Assembly: GCA_947623455.1 (NCBI GenBank)
Contig: OX392527.1
Coordinates: 45,862,401 to 45,926,400, forward strand
DNA from: Mimachlamys varia
Taxonomy: Eukaryota > Mollusca > Bivalvia > Pectinida > Pectinidae
Length of the DNA stretch: 64,000 nucleotides
Reading direction: 5' to 3'
Shown here: positions 1 to 15,400 of the stretch, piece by piece
How the letters are laid out: each line of letters begins with the position of its first letter
Numbering within the stretch: position 1 is the stretch's first letter
The notes under the pieces: model-generated
The model's input: the letters and a program-made list of their open reading frames with translations, nothing else
Database searches by the model: none
What the model was told of the DNA's origin: nothing
Program-made: the position numbers and the translations under genes

Positions 1-290
1 GCCAGGTACTGACCGTAGGTCGGTGGTTTTTCTCTGGGTACTCCGGCTTTCCTCCACCTCAAAAACCTGGCACATCCTCAAATGACCCTGGCCATTAATA
101 AGACTCAAAACAAAATTAACCAAACCAAAGGATAGCAGGCTCGCCTTTCACCAAGACAGCTGGGGTTTGATTCCCTTATTGGACATGAAAAGTTGAAAGG
201 TCATCTTCCTTAGGACATGGGTTTTTCTCAGGGCATCTTGGATTTTCTTTGAAATGAAAGCCCCCTGCACGCTACCAATCAGTTGTACAA
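1..290. repeat. SINE-type debris at window edge
   Basis: Positions 1-130 resemble a bivalve SINE body (ctgggtactccggctttcc, then 'tgaccctggccattaata' and 'accaaaccaaa'). The part near 150-210 resembles a second tRNA-derived head ('gctcgcctttcaccaagaca', 'ggtttgattccc'). No coding exon is seen here. Confidence 0.5.
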
Positions 291-436
291 TAAAGATCAA
301 TGTCAGTTGATAGGACTTCTTTTTGCAACTATTGTTAAATTAATGATGTTACAAAATTACAACCTAAGCTAGATTTGCTGTCTATAACGTAATCGTAAAC
401 ATGATGATGTACCCGTATATAAACCTTGATACTTAC

Positions 437-496
437 TTGTGTTATCTACGATGTAGCCCATACACGGTTCCATGTCATACACTCTAAACCTATCAG
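437..496 (-). CDS. TRPM exon 15 (last one inside the window)
   Basis: The 60-bp exon lies between TTTTTCAG and GTAAGT; it enters in phase 1, matching exon 14, and leaves in phase 1. It encodes DRFRVYDMEPCMGYIVDNT. Support is its clean splice sites and frame continuity with exon 14; homology alone is weak. Confidence 0.72.
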
Positions 497-3400
497 CTGA
501 AAAATAAAATCAATGGTTTCATCGAATGTTTACAAGAAAGTTGTATATTTTTCAGTAAACTGAAATTTATTCTGCTCCAAAACAATCCTAAAAACACCCT
601 CTATCTTTACAGATCATCCTTTTCTCATTACAACAAAGAACTCTATATTAGTTCTTTTACTAATAACAAATTTGAGTGTATTTCCAAAAATTTAGCTTCA
701 AATAAAGTTTCTTCAGTCTGAAAGAAGTATCGGTAAATATTTTTTACCATTGCTGTCCACTTAAAACCTGAATATATGATGTCATTTATACTGTATGCTT
801 ATTTGAATAAATCTCAAATGCAAGAGCAGTACATATTGTTCCTAATTACTCAAATTTGTACATTCAAATGTTGGCTCTCAAAAAATAAATGTAGGTAGAT
901 AAAGGCAGTTAACAAAATCCTTTATAACATAGGTGTTAACCTTTGAAACCTCCAATGAGGGAGACCTCCCTATTCCATATTTCAAATGAGGGAGAAACTG
1001 TGTGAAATGTGACTGAAACTGCATTGCTCAATTTGTCTTTCCTTTATTATGTATCAAAATAACTTCACAAAGTATTCATTTGATCCAGATACACCTATTA
1101 CCGATATGGTCATTACACATATCCTGCAGTAACTAGGATCTCATTTGACCACAAGTTGGTAGGTAGATTTTGAATTATTATTGGTTTGGACTTAAATGAG
1201 GGGGATGTTGAGGGAGATTGGTAAATTTTGGTGAAAATGAAGGAGTCTCCCTCCTAATGAGGGAGGGTTGACAGGTATGTTATAAAGTGAGAAAAAAAAA
1301 GATATTAACTTAATCAACCCTGTAGACACATGTGAATTTTTCCAATTTAAAGGTTGGAATAGTCCATTGTGAAATTTCAAGGAAAAGATATGTTTTGAAT
1401 CATCAAGTTTATGCATAAGAACTTCAAAAATCCAAAATGATTTCATTTAATATAAAAGTTAGAATTAACTTTGTTATATGGGATCTGTCATCAAAGGATT
1501 TTTTTTTTTTAATTTTTTTTTTATTAGCTGACAACATTAGATACCGTATTTGACCTGATAAATGTCCATGTCCCTAAGAACACACCCTCCTGTAACTAGA
1601 ATACCATAAGACATTAAACACCCACAATAAGACAATAAATTTTCACTTTTATTACATACGTTACGTTTAATAGTCGCATGTATATCATATTCTGAGTATT
1701 TCAGGAGATTGGGACCCATGGCTTACTGGTGATTTAGGTCAATTTGACAGTTAATTATCCAGAATAAGTGCCCAGCCATTTTACCTTGATTTTTTTAGCA
1801 CCCTTGGCATTTATTGGGTCAAATACATTAATACGAATCATGGTAGGTATAAGTTTAACCTACTTTTTGCACTATAGTATGGATTCACTGCCTCGTCTCC
1901 CATTATGTGTACAATGGTCTTCCCCACAAGTTCCACCAGATCTGGCTGGTTGCTAAGATGTTCTACTGGTCGGCAACAGAGGTAGGCTCCCCAGGTTTGC
2001 TGTAAAATAAAATGGCATCAATAAGTCTTCTTTGAGAATCTAATATATCGCATATAATATTCTCTTCTCCATTTTAATTTGTGTTAGCCCGATATACATG
2101 TTATCAATTAATACTGTTTACTGCTAAAGTGGAATTTTTCGTGGTGTGGAAATTTTTGCTTATTTCGCTCCGGCTGGTATTAAATCTCTGCGAATATATC
2201 CACACGCAAACATATTTAACACCAAACTCTACTGTGTATAATAGTATACAGGTACACAGTGAAAACAGAATGACTGAAAGCGAGAAAATTTCCAAATCGT
2301 GAACAGCTTGGATGCTGACTAAGCAAAAAATTCCATGCGCAAAAATATTGGCTTTAACTGTACTTATTATTTATATTTCCCGTCATGATAAATTTGCTGT
2401 CACTTCGGATGGCAAAACAAGATAAAGTCAAACTGTAGCTAATACTTTCCCAGTATAACTTTTATTTTTATATGATTTTGAATTTTTTTGTTCTCACATG
2501 ATATCTTTCATAGCAACATTGAAATCTGCGTTTATAAATACCAAGCTTGATTGATATATTCAACAAAATAATTCCCTCAAACTTTCCACCCAACCCCTCC
2601 TCTCTTCCCAATTTGATGTCACTAAAATCTTAAATCTGGTTTACACATTATAAACCTAACCACATGATTCAGTCCCTTAAACTCATTCATCTCTGAACTT
2701 TCATAATGAACTATTCCATCCTTTGATTCGGAAGAACTCAAATGTGTCTTCAAGGGTGAATGAGTTAATGTTGATGAAACATTTTTTACTGAAACTATGT
2801 CTTATGTAATCAAATTATCAAATCTTGTCCCTCATGACACTCAGTTGAGTAGCCAACACATGCAGATTCCCGAACAACCAACGCATGCAGTTATTTAAAA
2901 TAAGTTCACACCAAAACATTAAAAGTTTTTCCCAAAGATGGTCATGCTTTTAAAATCAAGATAAAAACAAAATGAACAAACATCTTGTACACATTCAAGC
3001 AGCCAAAAAGCATACTCCCCCCCCCCCCCCCCCTCAATACACACCAAGTTACATTGACACGATTCACGATTTCTAAATAGTCGCCTTTCTCCGCAACTTT
3101 TTAAAGAGATAAAAAATCTTAATTTTAGATGATAGAGATTATAAACCAAACAATACAAAATTAAGTATCTTTTTCTCAAAAATATCTTATTAAATTCTGA
3201 AATTACTTGAAGTACCTGGTATGTAATGAAAAACAAGAATTTTAAAGAAGTGGATGTGTCATCTGTGTAGCAACAGTAGACAGATTATAAAAAGCCATAG
3301 CATTTTTTAATTAGGAAAAGTTTTCTTCAATAAACAGGAATTATAGAAGCCCAAGGAAACTCAAATTATTTTACAGAAACCTATGTTTGGACTTAATTTC

Positions 3401-6400
3401 TATTTATAGTAACAGTGACCTTGATCTTTGACCTTCAGACTTGCAGAAAATTCCAAGCAACCTTCCCTTTCCAGACAACACAATAACTAAAGTATTCCAG
3501 TCCACAACTTGATAACAATTTCCCATTAGTTGACAATAGTTTTTCTGTAGCTTATACACAGGACATCCTCTCAACCCAATGGTTATAATGGTCTACCTTT
3601 TGATCTACCTACCCGTGTGTAACCCCTGGCATGTATAGCCAGGCATGAACCAGGTTCAGTTTCCTTAATTACCCGGCTGATATTAAAAAAATCCTTTACT
3701 TCTTCAGAAAGTAGCTTTGGAGGTTTTCTGAATTTAAAGACGACCTAAAGGATACCTGGTTACTGTTATATGTTTACTTGGCGGTATTAGACAGGGCTCT
3801 CCAATATCAGTCATACTATTTTACTAAAAATGTTCACAGTTATTTAGTCCTATTGTTTTGTTAAACTCTGGAAAAATAAAATTAGATGGATTGACTGGCA
3901 GGGAATAAAAAAATCAGAACTATGCATTGTCATACTTGCAAAAGGCATGCATAAAAAAACTGCTAAAGCAATGTTTGTGTAGGTGTGTTATATGATGGGA
4001 GAATTCTGGACAAGATCTGTTTAGGACATGTACTTAGAGACAAAAGGGATTTTGGACATGGTGGCTATACCAGTGTAAACAATGATAAAAGGTGCGTATA
4101 ATTACACTCAATTTACACTCCATTTAGAAAGTGTAAAACCCTGTGAGTGGTACATGGACGTATGTGCTATATGAACAACATGGATGAAGTTTATATACAT
4201 AAATATATAATGCCTACCTTGGATTTTTCCTTTTATTTGTTAGAGTGGCAAAAATATAATTCAAGATCATCAAAAACAAAGTCCTTTCTGATAACACACT
4301 TCAATCTTTTCTCAAAAGTTCATTAGCATCTCATGACTAATGCTATCTATAATACTATTATCAAAAGACATGCATCCTTAAAGGCCGAATATACATAACT
4401 TCAGGAAATTTTTCGTGATTCTGAAAAATTCTGAAAAAAATCCAGCTGATAACCATGCAAAAAACAAAGTAAACCTGAGCAGTAACTAACAAGAAAATCT
4501 TGACAGAAAATCCCAAGAACTGTTAATAATTCAGGTGTGGCCCACTTCTGCAACAAGCCGAAGACAGTTAAAAATGGACGTTTGTTTACAAATACTGAGT
4601 TTTAACTGCCGCTGTACCGGTAACAGCAAAAGAATTCATCTTGGATATTGCTGATATCTGTTAATCTTACCTAAATCTATAAATATAACAAGTTATTAAG
4701 CTTGATTTTTGCTTCAAGTTTTGCCGAAAGTTACGTATACTGGGCCTTTAACCTAAACACTCTAAACATGAAGTACAGGTATTTTAAACATGAAGTACAG
4801 GTATTCTAAACAAAAATTACAGGTATTCTAAACACGAAGTACAGGTATTTTAAACAAAAATTACAGGTATTCTAAACACGAAGTACAGGTATTCTAAACA
4901 CGAAGTACAGGTATTCTAAACACGAAGTACAGGTATTTTAAACACAAATTACAGGTATTCTAAACACGAAGTACAGGTATTCTAAACAAAAATTACAGGT
5001 ATTCTAAACACGAAGTACAGGTATTTTAAACACAAATTACAGGTATTCTAAACACGAAGTACAGGTATTCTAAACAAAAATTACAGGTATTCTAAACACG
5101 AAGTACAGGTATTCTAAACAAAAATTACAGGTATTCTAAACACAAATTACAGGTATTTTAAACACAAATTACAGGTATTCTAAACACGAAGTACAGGTAT
5201 TCTAAACAAAAATTACAGGTATTCTAAACACGAAGTACAGGTATTTTAAACACAAATTACAGGTATTCTAAACACAAATTACAGGTATCCTAAACACAAA
5301 TCACAGGCAAATTACAGGTATTCTAAACACGAAGTACAGGTATATTTTAAACACAAGTTACTGGTACTGGATATTATAAATGTGTACAGTACTATTGTCC
5401 TCACTCAAATATAAATGACAGGTATAGTATGTTAATGAGCATGCATTCTTAGCTCAAACATAAATTACAGATATATTGGTATAAGGGTGCATACATCCTT
5501 AACTCAAAAATTAAACATAGGTATAATGTATAAGGTAGCATATATGATATCCTTACCTCTAACATAAATCACAGGTATAATTTGTAAGATAACAGACATG
5601 CTGAACTCTAAAACTTAACAAATATATAGTAGGTACAGTGGCATACATTTTAAGATACGAAAGCTGTAAATGCATGGGCTTATCAACCAAAAGCTTGTAG
5701 TCTAATCGCAGTGTTGGTAGAAGGGCAGCCACCATTGTAATGTTGCTAAACAAGACACATGACCCTCACTGTTCTAGTCTACCCAGCAATACAAAAGAGT
5801 TTAACTATGCAGGTAAGCAATTCTGTGAAAAGCTGGTGTCCTAAAAAATAATTTTTCTCACTAAATGATACTGAGATTCAAAGTGAAAATTACTAATTAA
5901 ATGATGTGGATTACATATATATTTTTATCAGATTATATTCATGAATACATGTAATAATTTACCTGAAAACAGATCGGGAGTTACCGGGGGGTATTACAAT
6001 GTGTGCAAATTTTTATAAGATGTGTTCATTTTATTATGCTCAAAAAAGTGTATAAGAAAACAAGAGGCCCAAGGGCTTTAGCGTTCACCTGAGAAATGTT
6101 ATAGGTACATAACCATGTACTGGTAGCTCAATTTGATTGAGATGTGATGAGGAAATCAATATTATAAACAGTGAAATACAAAAACCTGTCATGTCACCAA
6201 AGTATAAGAATTTTAAGAACTCTTGAAATGATATTGTTTCACTATTGAGTTGTCAGCAAGAAGGAATTATTTCCTTTTGAAAATGGACAAAATATACACC
6301 AATGTGTTATTTCCTATTATAGACTAGTAACTTTTACTACCCCCCCCCCCCCCCCCCCCAAAGGAGAACAAATGGCCCAGGGGTACTGAAATTTGAAATT

Positions 6401-9400
6401 TAAACAAAGTCCTTATTTGGTGATCTATCCATTCATTCACAGAAATTGACTGTAGTACATATACCTTGTTTTTCGAAGTCTGGAGAAGAACATTTTTTTT
6501 TGACTTATTGGTTAATTTTACATTTGGGGCATCGGGTTGGGGCAGGAATCCAATATTTACAAATTTGTATCCTCATTTTTAATAATCATTTTGGCTACGT
6601 AGGAAATAGTTTCCATCCACTGGTTCTTGAAAATGTAAAAAATAGACGACGGATGGAAAGCAATTGGAATAGGTCATTAAAACCTTGAGCTAAAATAACA
6701 CAGTGCCACAAAATATTTCTTACCCCGCGGCCAACCTAAAGTTTAGTAATTAAGTGAAGTAACGTATTAAATTATACAATCATTCAACACATACTGGGGA
6801 ACCTAAAGTGTGTACAGCTGGCAGCAGTGTCCTCTATTCTATCTCATGCTAGTGTGAAAAACAACCGTCTTAAACATTACATGTAAAACATAATCTAAAA
6901 AGTCACACTTTTCCGTAGATAAGACACTGGAATAATCAGTCGAAATTTGCATTTAATTGAGATTTAAAGCATTTAAAGTCGCACTGTTCCGTAGATAAGA
7001 CACTTGAATAATCAGTCAAAATTTGCATTTGATTGAGATTTAAAGCATTTATTTACCGTATTTTGCTGGCTGCTCCAGTTCAATATATACCCTGAACAGA
7101 CAGCTTAAAACAGGTCCAACATGATGTAGTACATGTGCCTTGTACATCATATCAAAATTTGTAAGTTCAATCGAGTGGTTCATCGCTACTTTACAAAATT
7201 GGCCTATTAAAATTGCTACAATCTACATGCTATAGCCTATTCAACTTCTATCTCATGGCATGCAGTGTGGTCAGTCTAAATCCTAGTACATGTACCTAGA
7301 CAACAAACAAAGTGTGGTCAGTCTAAACTCTAGCAGATATAGCACACCGGTCAGTGGTTCTAGTAAGAACACAATACACTGGTTACTAACACTGGTCAGC
7401 GTAACACAAGCCCAGCGGTCAGTTACAGAATCAACACTTACCTTGAGGTACATGATGAGGTTGTTGAAGAGTTGGGCCGATCGGTCAGTTTTATCGTTGA
7501 GGCACTGAAGTAATGACAGGACATACTTGTTTATCACATGTTCAGAGTCTTGTTCACAGCAATGTAGAACAAACAAATTACTTTAGGAAAAAATTATATC
7601 TTGAGCAAAAATCAAATGTTTGTGGTAAATATATTTTAGGGGGTATTGCTGTTTGAGAAAACCTACCTCACACTTTTCGAGCTAATTTACCAAACAGAGT
7701 AGATTATGATGATCGTAACATAATTATGTAAATGTTAATTTCATTCATTTTACAAAAATTATGAACAATTTATTTTTACTGATATTAATCACTGTTTTTG
7801 CTGGCCCAGACAGCACGTGGGGGGGGGGGGGGGGTGTCTTAATGTAGAAGGAAACCAAAGTACTCAGAGAATAGGTGAAAGGCAAATATGCTATATACTG
7901 CACCACCCAACCACCCTTAAATATGCACAATTTGCCTTCAGTAAATTTCCTTTTATCTAAATAATACTGGAATGGAATATAGTGTTCATCATCAAATTGT
8001 CTTCAGAGAAACGGTCAAACTGACCTCTGTACTACCTGGCCATCTTTGTTTCAATAAAGAATGTTTTGATAACAACTTACATTCGCGTAGAGATTCCACA
8101 AGTTTTTGACAGTGAGAAAGTCCTTGAGTTCCACACCATTTTCCAGGAAAAGTTTGACAAAGGTTTTCTTGTTCTGAATCAGGGCTGTCGTCATGGCATC
8201 GTGTAGAGAAGCCTGTTAATGAAAATTCTATGTATAACACTGGCTTCTGTGCTTAACTAACAACCAAATTATTGATAGCTTGATATATATTTGGACAATT
8301 GAACTTAAATTAATGCAGCTGTGAAAAATGTAAACAATATCAGTGGTAGACAGACAACCAGATTAGTAATGGCTGACTCAATGACATAGAATACCCAAAA
8401 CCTTGGTTACATGGCAACCTTCTCAAAATATGTAACCCCAATGTTTTATCAGATAGATTTTTTGTTTTTATTGAAAATACTATCTTGAATTCAAAGAAAC
8501 TTTTTATGAAAATCAAGCAGATCATAACGAACTGTTTTTATCCTTTTTGAAAACCAATAGGAATGAAATCCATGTATGAGTTGACATACAAATGGATGCC
8601 AGTAAAGTCAAAGTTAGTTATAGTTATGGTTATTTTCCAGTACAGGAACAAACTAATTTCCTCTACACTGGACTCTCATAGTATTCTACAATTTGTGTTT
8701 AAAGTTCATTTATAGTTATGGTTGCCTTATAATTATATAAAATGTCCTGGGTTTTCCATATTTCATCTAATCTATTTTTGAAAGCGTTTATATATTTCTG
8801 AGTAGTTACAACATCTTCCGTGAAACTGTTCCATATTTTTACAATTCTAATTGCAAAGGTGTTGCCGCTCAACGTTGTCCTTGATTGTTGCGGAAATAAC
8901 ATCTTAGAGTTTCCTCGGCTGCTGTGCCGTTTTGTCATGTCATTCCATAGTTTTATGAAGCCGCGGGATTCTTTGTCAAATATGCCACTTAACATTTTGT
9001 AGTTTTTTATCATATCTTCTCTAACCCATCTGTACGATATTGTTGGAATTTTTAATTTATTTAAAAAAAAGTTATTGACAACATTTTTTCAATTTCACAA
9101 CTGTTTCAGGGTTAGAAACATCTGTGAAGTACTTACACCAAATATGGTTTTCTTTGACGAGGAGAAGATGGTATTTCTGGCGACATCACTCCTGTTCCAG
9201 GCCAAGGCGAGGGACAGCTGGGCCGATTGATTAGATTTATTGGCTATTAAAACAATCGAGACACCTTAAAACATTATCACCGTATAATTTAATATTAATT
9301 TTATACATGCATAAACACAGGGGACTGTAGGATGATAATAACTATTCTTATGTTAAATAGCAGAAGAAAATACACTGCTTCAGTCCCCTGTGAAGGATTA

Positions 9401-12400
9401 CCATACAGAGCCTACTTATTACTGATGCACGAAAAAATCATCAAAACAGGCTTTGAGGTGGATTTAGAGTTATTATGTCCCCGACCCCCCAGGATACAAT
9501 TTTTGTTTGAAAAAATCCTGCAGAGCCTCATTTCAGCCATAAAATCTCATTACTCGGGTGGAAATTACAACTATGTCATGTTTTTAGGGGAATGGGGTTG
9601 ATTTTTAAAATTATACCCCAAAAGGCAATGAAACTCACCAATGATAATGTAACTTTACAACTTTGAGTGTATGTATTACATCTATATATATACTGTTCAC
9701 ATGCAAGAGGTGAAAAGTGCCTTTACATTGACATGGGCGTAATGGTGAGGTCAGAGTGATAATTCTTTAAGTTTTAACTTGGGGCAAGTAAGCGTCATGC
9801 ATATAAGGTGTGTGTAATTATAATATACATGTGTTTGTTACTGAGGCAGCTAATCAGTAATTTTTTTTTCTTAAATCCTGATTAATATTTTCAATAAGCC
9901 TAAAGAACTTAAGCTTTTGCAAACTTTGTGAACCTTCTTCAAAGGAAGCTACATACCAAATATCATGTCTCTAGGCCTTTCTGTATTTCAGAAGAAGTTG
10001 TTTGAAGGTTTTGACATATTTGACCCCTGTGACATTAAAAGCTTCAGGTCATTTGAAGTTATTTTTATGTAAACTTTGTTCAGCTTTTTGTATCAGCCGA
10101 ATATCATCTCTCTAGGCCTTACAGTATTACAAAAGAAGTTGTTTGAATGTGTGACCTTGAAAAGTAGGTCAAAGTTATTTTTTTCGCAAACTTTGTTTGA
10201 TTCATTATAAGAATGCCACCTGCCAAATTTAAAGTCAATAGGCCTTTCGGTATTTCAGTAGAAGTTGTTTGAAGGAAATGTTGACGAATGTATGACGGAT
10301 GGACAACAGACCAAAGAGTAATGGACATCAGATGCCACACCATTGCATAAGGTTATTTCACCTTTTGGGCCAGGTGAGCTAAAATTGATTTAGCTGTGTT
10401 TTTTGTTTAGATAATAAGTAAATATCACAACTCTGCTACAAGTTTTTGTTCTAAATACATACATCTTTTTATGTAGAGTTACCAATTAGTTTTCACACAC
10501 AGCACAATAATTCTATGTTTTTCAAGCCATTTCAAAAGTGAATTTGAATTTGTTACATTGTAATGAGACCAAAATAATTGTAGATATACATGTACAGTAT
10601 GTTAATTCTTTAAAATTTTTTAAAGCACTTTGAAAATATAGACAATTCAAACAAAATCTCATAAGATACATTTACGAATAAAAAAAAAGAATATACCAAT
10701 ACATCCCAACCATAACATATCAAATAAACACCTATAAATAAAACTTCAGAATATTTAAAGCATCCACGCCATTGCTCAATACAATTCTCTACAGTTAGTT
10801 TATTAAACATACCATTACTTTACAATTTAGATTATCTAACTTGCACAAACCTTATGAAGATTTGGCAGAATAATTCTTTGAAAAAATAAATTTAATACTT
10901 GATCTTAAATCACAAATCAAAAACGACAGTTACTGATAAAAGTTTTTTAAAAATTTACTGCACACAGACAGATTTTTTTGCAGTCGTGTAATTTCAGCAG
11001 TAAAATGAAAATGTAATTAACATATGATTTAATTTCAAAAATAATTTGGGATTTTGAATATGTATCCTTTATTTGCTATATTATTGAAATACAAGTGTAC
11101 CAGCTAATTCATACCTGATATACCTGGTAAGCCTTTTTTCCCCCAAATATTAGAACTGAACATAAAAAAGTCAAATCAAAAAGATTTCCATGTACATTAT
11201 TTCTTAAATTTACATGACTTAATTTTTTTTATAGAAATTTATCTTGCTGTGAACATTTCATATTAGGTGTTAAACACTATAGATAAAACAGTTTAAAACC
11301 CACGAGTATAAAAATACATGAAGTTCAGAATAATACTGCAAAAATATCTAAGTACACATTTCAGGGATTCATCGGAGACTATTTTGGGATCTCATGCCAG
11401 ACTCCAGAATCACGAAAAAATCTTACACACAGGCCTTTGCTTATAAGCCAATCACAGATGATGTCACTTTCCATGACCTTGTTTCTGATTGGCTGAAGGC
11501 TTATAAGCCAATCACAGATGACGTCACTTTCCATAACCTTATTTCTGATTGGCTGAAGGCTTATAAGGCAATAACATATGATGTCACTTTCCATGACCTT
11601 ATTTCTGATTGGCTAAAGGCTTATAAGCCAATCACAGATGGCAAAACTTCCCATGACCATTTTTATGAGTCGAAACTTAAGACAATTTTTACTTGAGATT
11701 TGTTTCATGATCCTGGGGCATGGAGTCCAGCTCAAGCATACAATATTAATTTTAGAAAAATTTGGAATTTTTAAATCAAATTTTTTTTCATGCTGTTATT
11801 TTGGAAATGGATCATTTATCTGGAGGAAAAGGATAACTTTTTCAGTTGGAAATGAGTCCTTTTAAATAGCTCTCAAAAATAGCGATAAATCCCTTTATGT
11901 CACATAAAGCATTAATAAGCTTTGCTGTAGTTGTCATAAAAATCAGGGAGTAAATAATAGTCTAAGCAACACTGTTATTACCGTCATCACTATCCACAGT
12001 CGCTGAAAAATGGCAGATAAATATTATACAACTATAGGCAGCGCTTTCACTAAGAGATCAATCTGTTCTAAAAGATAGGTACTCGACAATTTTGTATCAT
12101 GTTATAATTGTTTTATCAATTTCTCTACAAAGTTCTACAGGCATTCTACTTTGGAACTCTTTTGTAAAATGGTAAAGAACATCGATCCTTATGGGCAATA
12201 GGTATATATACTTCCACAAAAAACAAGCATCTGTCCCAAAGCTATATCAGACCTGATTTGCTTTTAAATCCAAACTAGAGCTATTACTACTTTAGAAACT
12301 TGCCCTAAAACCTTGAAACCTGAATTTTTGTCAAAGTAAAAAAATAGGTAAAATTTGAAGTTTCCCAAAACTTATTCCAAATTTGACCCCATGCAATGAA

Positions 12401-15400
12401 TGTTGACACTGATAGCAATTATCATAGTAGAAATCAGTAACATAGTACAAATAGTTTAATGAATGCTTGGCAACCCTCTGAAGAAACTTGCCCACAAACC
12501 TTTACCAGACCAACAGACAAGGTGATTCCCTTATATAACCCTCCCTTCTCCCCCTGTCTTACTGTGGTATAAATACATCTGAATATGAATCAAAGAATCT
12601 AATTCTAGTTAGACTGTTCGTTAGTGTTGAAAAACCTTTCACTACGGAAGCCCTACTTACATGTATAATGCCTGATAAAGAAACTAAATTCAAAATTGAT
12701 CAAAGTCACAAGCAATAGGCAGCGAAAGTCTAAAATGGATCTCAACTATGGCAGGAAGCATAAATAAATAAATAAACAAGATCAATGTAAAAAACCGAAA
12801 CAAGACTGACCTTTCAATAAGGCGTTTAAGATGGCTTTATCCAGGTCTTTGTTTTCTGCATCGCCTAGGTTGAACACTGTTATCTGAAAAATAAAGTGAA
12901 AACTTGACATTACATTATGTTTGGTTTCATATTTTATCCAATCACATAAGTTTTTTATTATGCATCTAATCAACTCTCCAGACACGAAAGCAGTGCTTTA
13001 TATTTTAAGCTACCATGGTATAGACAAACATTTCATTATGCATAGTTTTCAACCCAAAAAGTTGACTTAAAGAACATCAAGGTGGGTATTAAGCTTTAAA
13101 ATTTTATATTTGATGATTGCTGACATATTGTTTAATAGATATGTATATACCTCATCAATATGATTCTAACTGTAGGTTTACTTTGTAATGAATGCTTATC
13201 AGCACCACATATTTCATCTAACTTGTAATTATAATTACCTGGTACCTGGATGCGAGGTAATAAAAATATCTCATGAATTAGTAGCTTTTCTTGTAAAATC
13301 AAAATTCAAAATTTGCAAATATAGGTACAAGAAAAATCAAAATTCAAAATTTGCAAATATACATAAGATACACCAGGAGGCCGTCCTTGAATGACCCTGG
13401 CTGTTAATAGGACATAAAGATACACCCGGAGGCTGTCCTTGAATGACCCTGGCTGTTAATAGGACATAAAGATACACCAGGTGGCCGTCCTTGAATGACC
13501 CTGGCTGTTAATAGGACGTAAAAACAATCAAACCAAACCAAACCTCCTCAAAGGTTAAAAACACATAAAAAAGGTGACGTGGAAATTGTACCATTCTGCG
13601 CTTATAAAGGGATTCTTCTAGCTGCTTCAGGCACAGCGATATCTTGGCAGGTTTGTTGGCCTCCCCTGGTTTCCACTCAAAGTTGTTGGTAGCCATTTCC
13701 TCCATGGTTTCTTTGTAGTTTTGGGGGAAATGGCTTTTATCCTCGCTGTGGAACAGAAAAACAAATACGTAATTGACCTGTTAACAAAATGGTAGTGTGG
13801 CTGAATGTTTCCATCAGCATGGCGTTGTCATTAGATATTAGATAACCTAATTGTTGACGGGACTTATAATGACATCCACCATAAGACAATATTCTTGGCC
13901 AATCAGCATGCGACAATATCAAACACCTTTGTGCATACTGGCGATAAGGTGGGAATTTCAGATTTTTATCCTGGAATTTGTAAGTTTAAAAAAAAACGGT
14001 GATCTGGTTTGTATATGGCATTTACGGTCTATTTGAATGACACACCTTTACAAGCAAACAAATTTTAATGAACTAGCATGCATCATGTCATTTGAGAACA
14101 AAAGCTATGTAATTCCAATAGATCATACATGTCATACAATACAGTTTAACGAATGTTTAACATGTGACACTGATTTGTTTCATGCCTATGAACCTTTGAA
14201 CTCCTAGAAGGAGTGAAACCATAACGAAACTAACGATGGCTAATAATAAGTGATTAATTTAAACTGTACTTTTAAAAAAAGTTAGCTGATAATGATTGTA
14301 TTGTTTTTCATATATCCCTTAATATTCCTTTCTACTGCAGTTTTTAATCCACAATCAATAAATGTACATCAGAAACTTTTACACCGTTTTCAACATCACA
14401 TTTACAGGGCTTTTTCTGGGGTCTCTCAGGGGCCGAAATTCGGCCCCATTCCCAATGAGATTTAGGCTTCATTTTTCCCAATTAAAGGACTTTTTTCCCA
14501 ATCTGATGTTAGACCTACTTTTTAAAAAAAAAAATTTTTTTTTTTTGTGCATTTTAAAACTGAACATCTGCATCAGTTGAAAAAGAAGCTCAGGGGCTTT
14601 TTCCCAATTTACCCAGAAAAAGCCCTGATTTACCGTAAAAACTCATGTAATCTGCACACTTTTTAATGGAAAATAAAAACCAAAATAGGGGGGTTCGTAA
14701 ATTACACTGATATTAAAATGTGTGTCAAGTTTTTTCAGTGAACGATCGAGAAATCTGAAAGACGCCGCCATGTTGGAAAGTCTGGATTATTTCCCTTGTA
14801 CAGTTTTTGCATCAATATACCACATATTTTGGGATAAACATCGATTACACACTGATTCAGCATTTGAATCACTCACTTCATGATGTCCTTGGTGATGTGG
14901 TAACCGGCGGCGATGAAATCTGCCGCCCTTCCTGTTCCCTCCAGAACTAACACGGGAATTCCGTTTTTGATTGACTCTGACACTGTCTTCATGGTGCCCA
15001 CACCCCCTTCTATGATTAGAGAGATGACGGGTGTGTTCACCACTGTAACAACGGAGGCAGATAGTCAGTAACAGTTGGACATAAGATAGTGATGAACATG
15101 ACAATTGTTCTTCCAATCTCTGCTTGTGTAAGATACACATATCATGTGAAATCGGTAAAAATATCTTATATGTTATAGAGGTTGATATAGAAATTGTTTC
15201 GGTTGATTCCAAACAAATCATAAATTTGGGTAAAATCTGAGGTTCTGTCAAAAGTTTGAACCCCAATTAAGATCCATGGAGTTCCAATTTTCATCTAAAC
15301 ACAAATTGAAATAATACTTTTCTCTCATACCCCCTCTGATCAAAATAAAATACTTCACACCTTCAAAATACTCACAGGCAGTTTCCATCTTGAAAAATCT

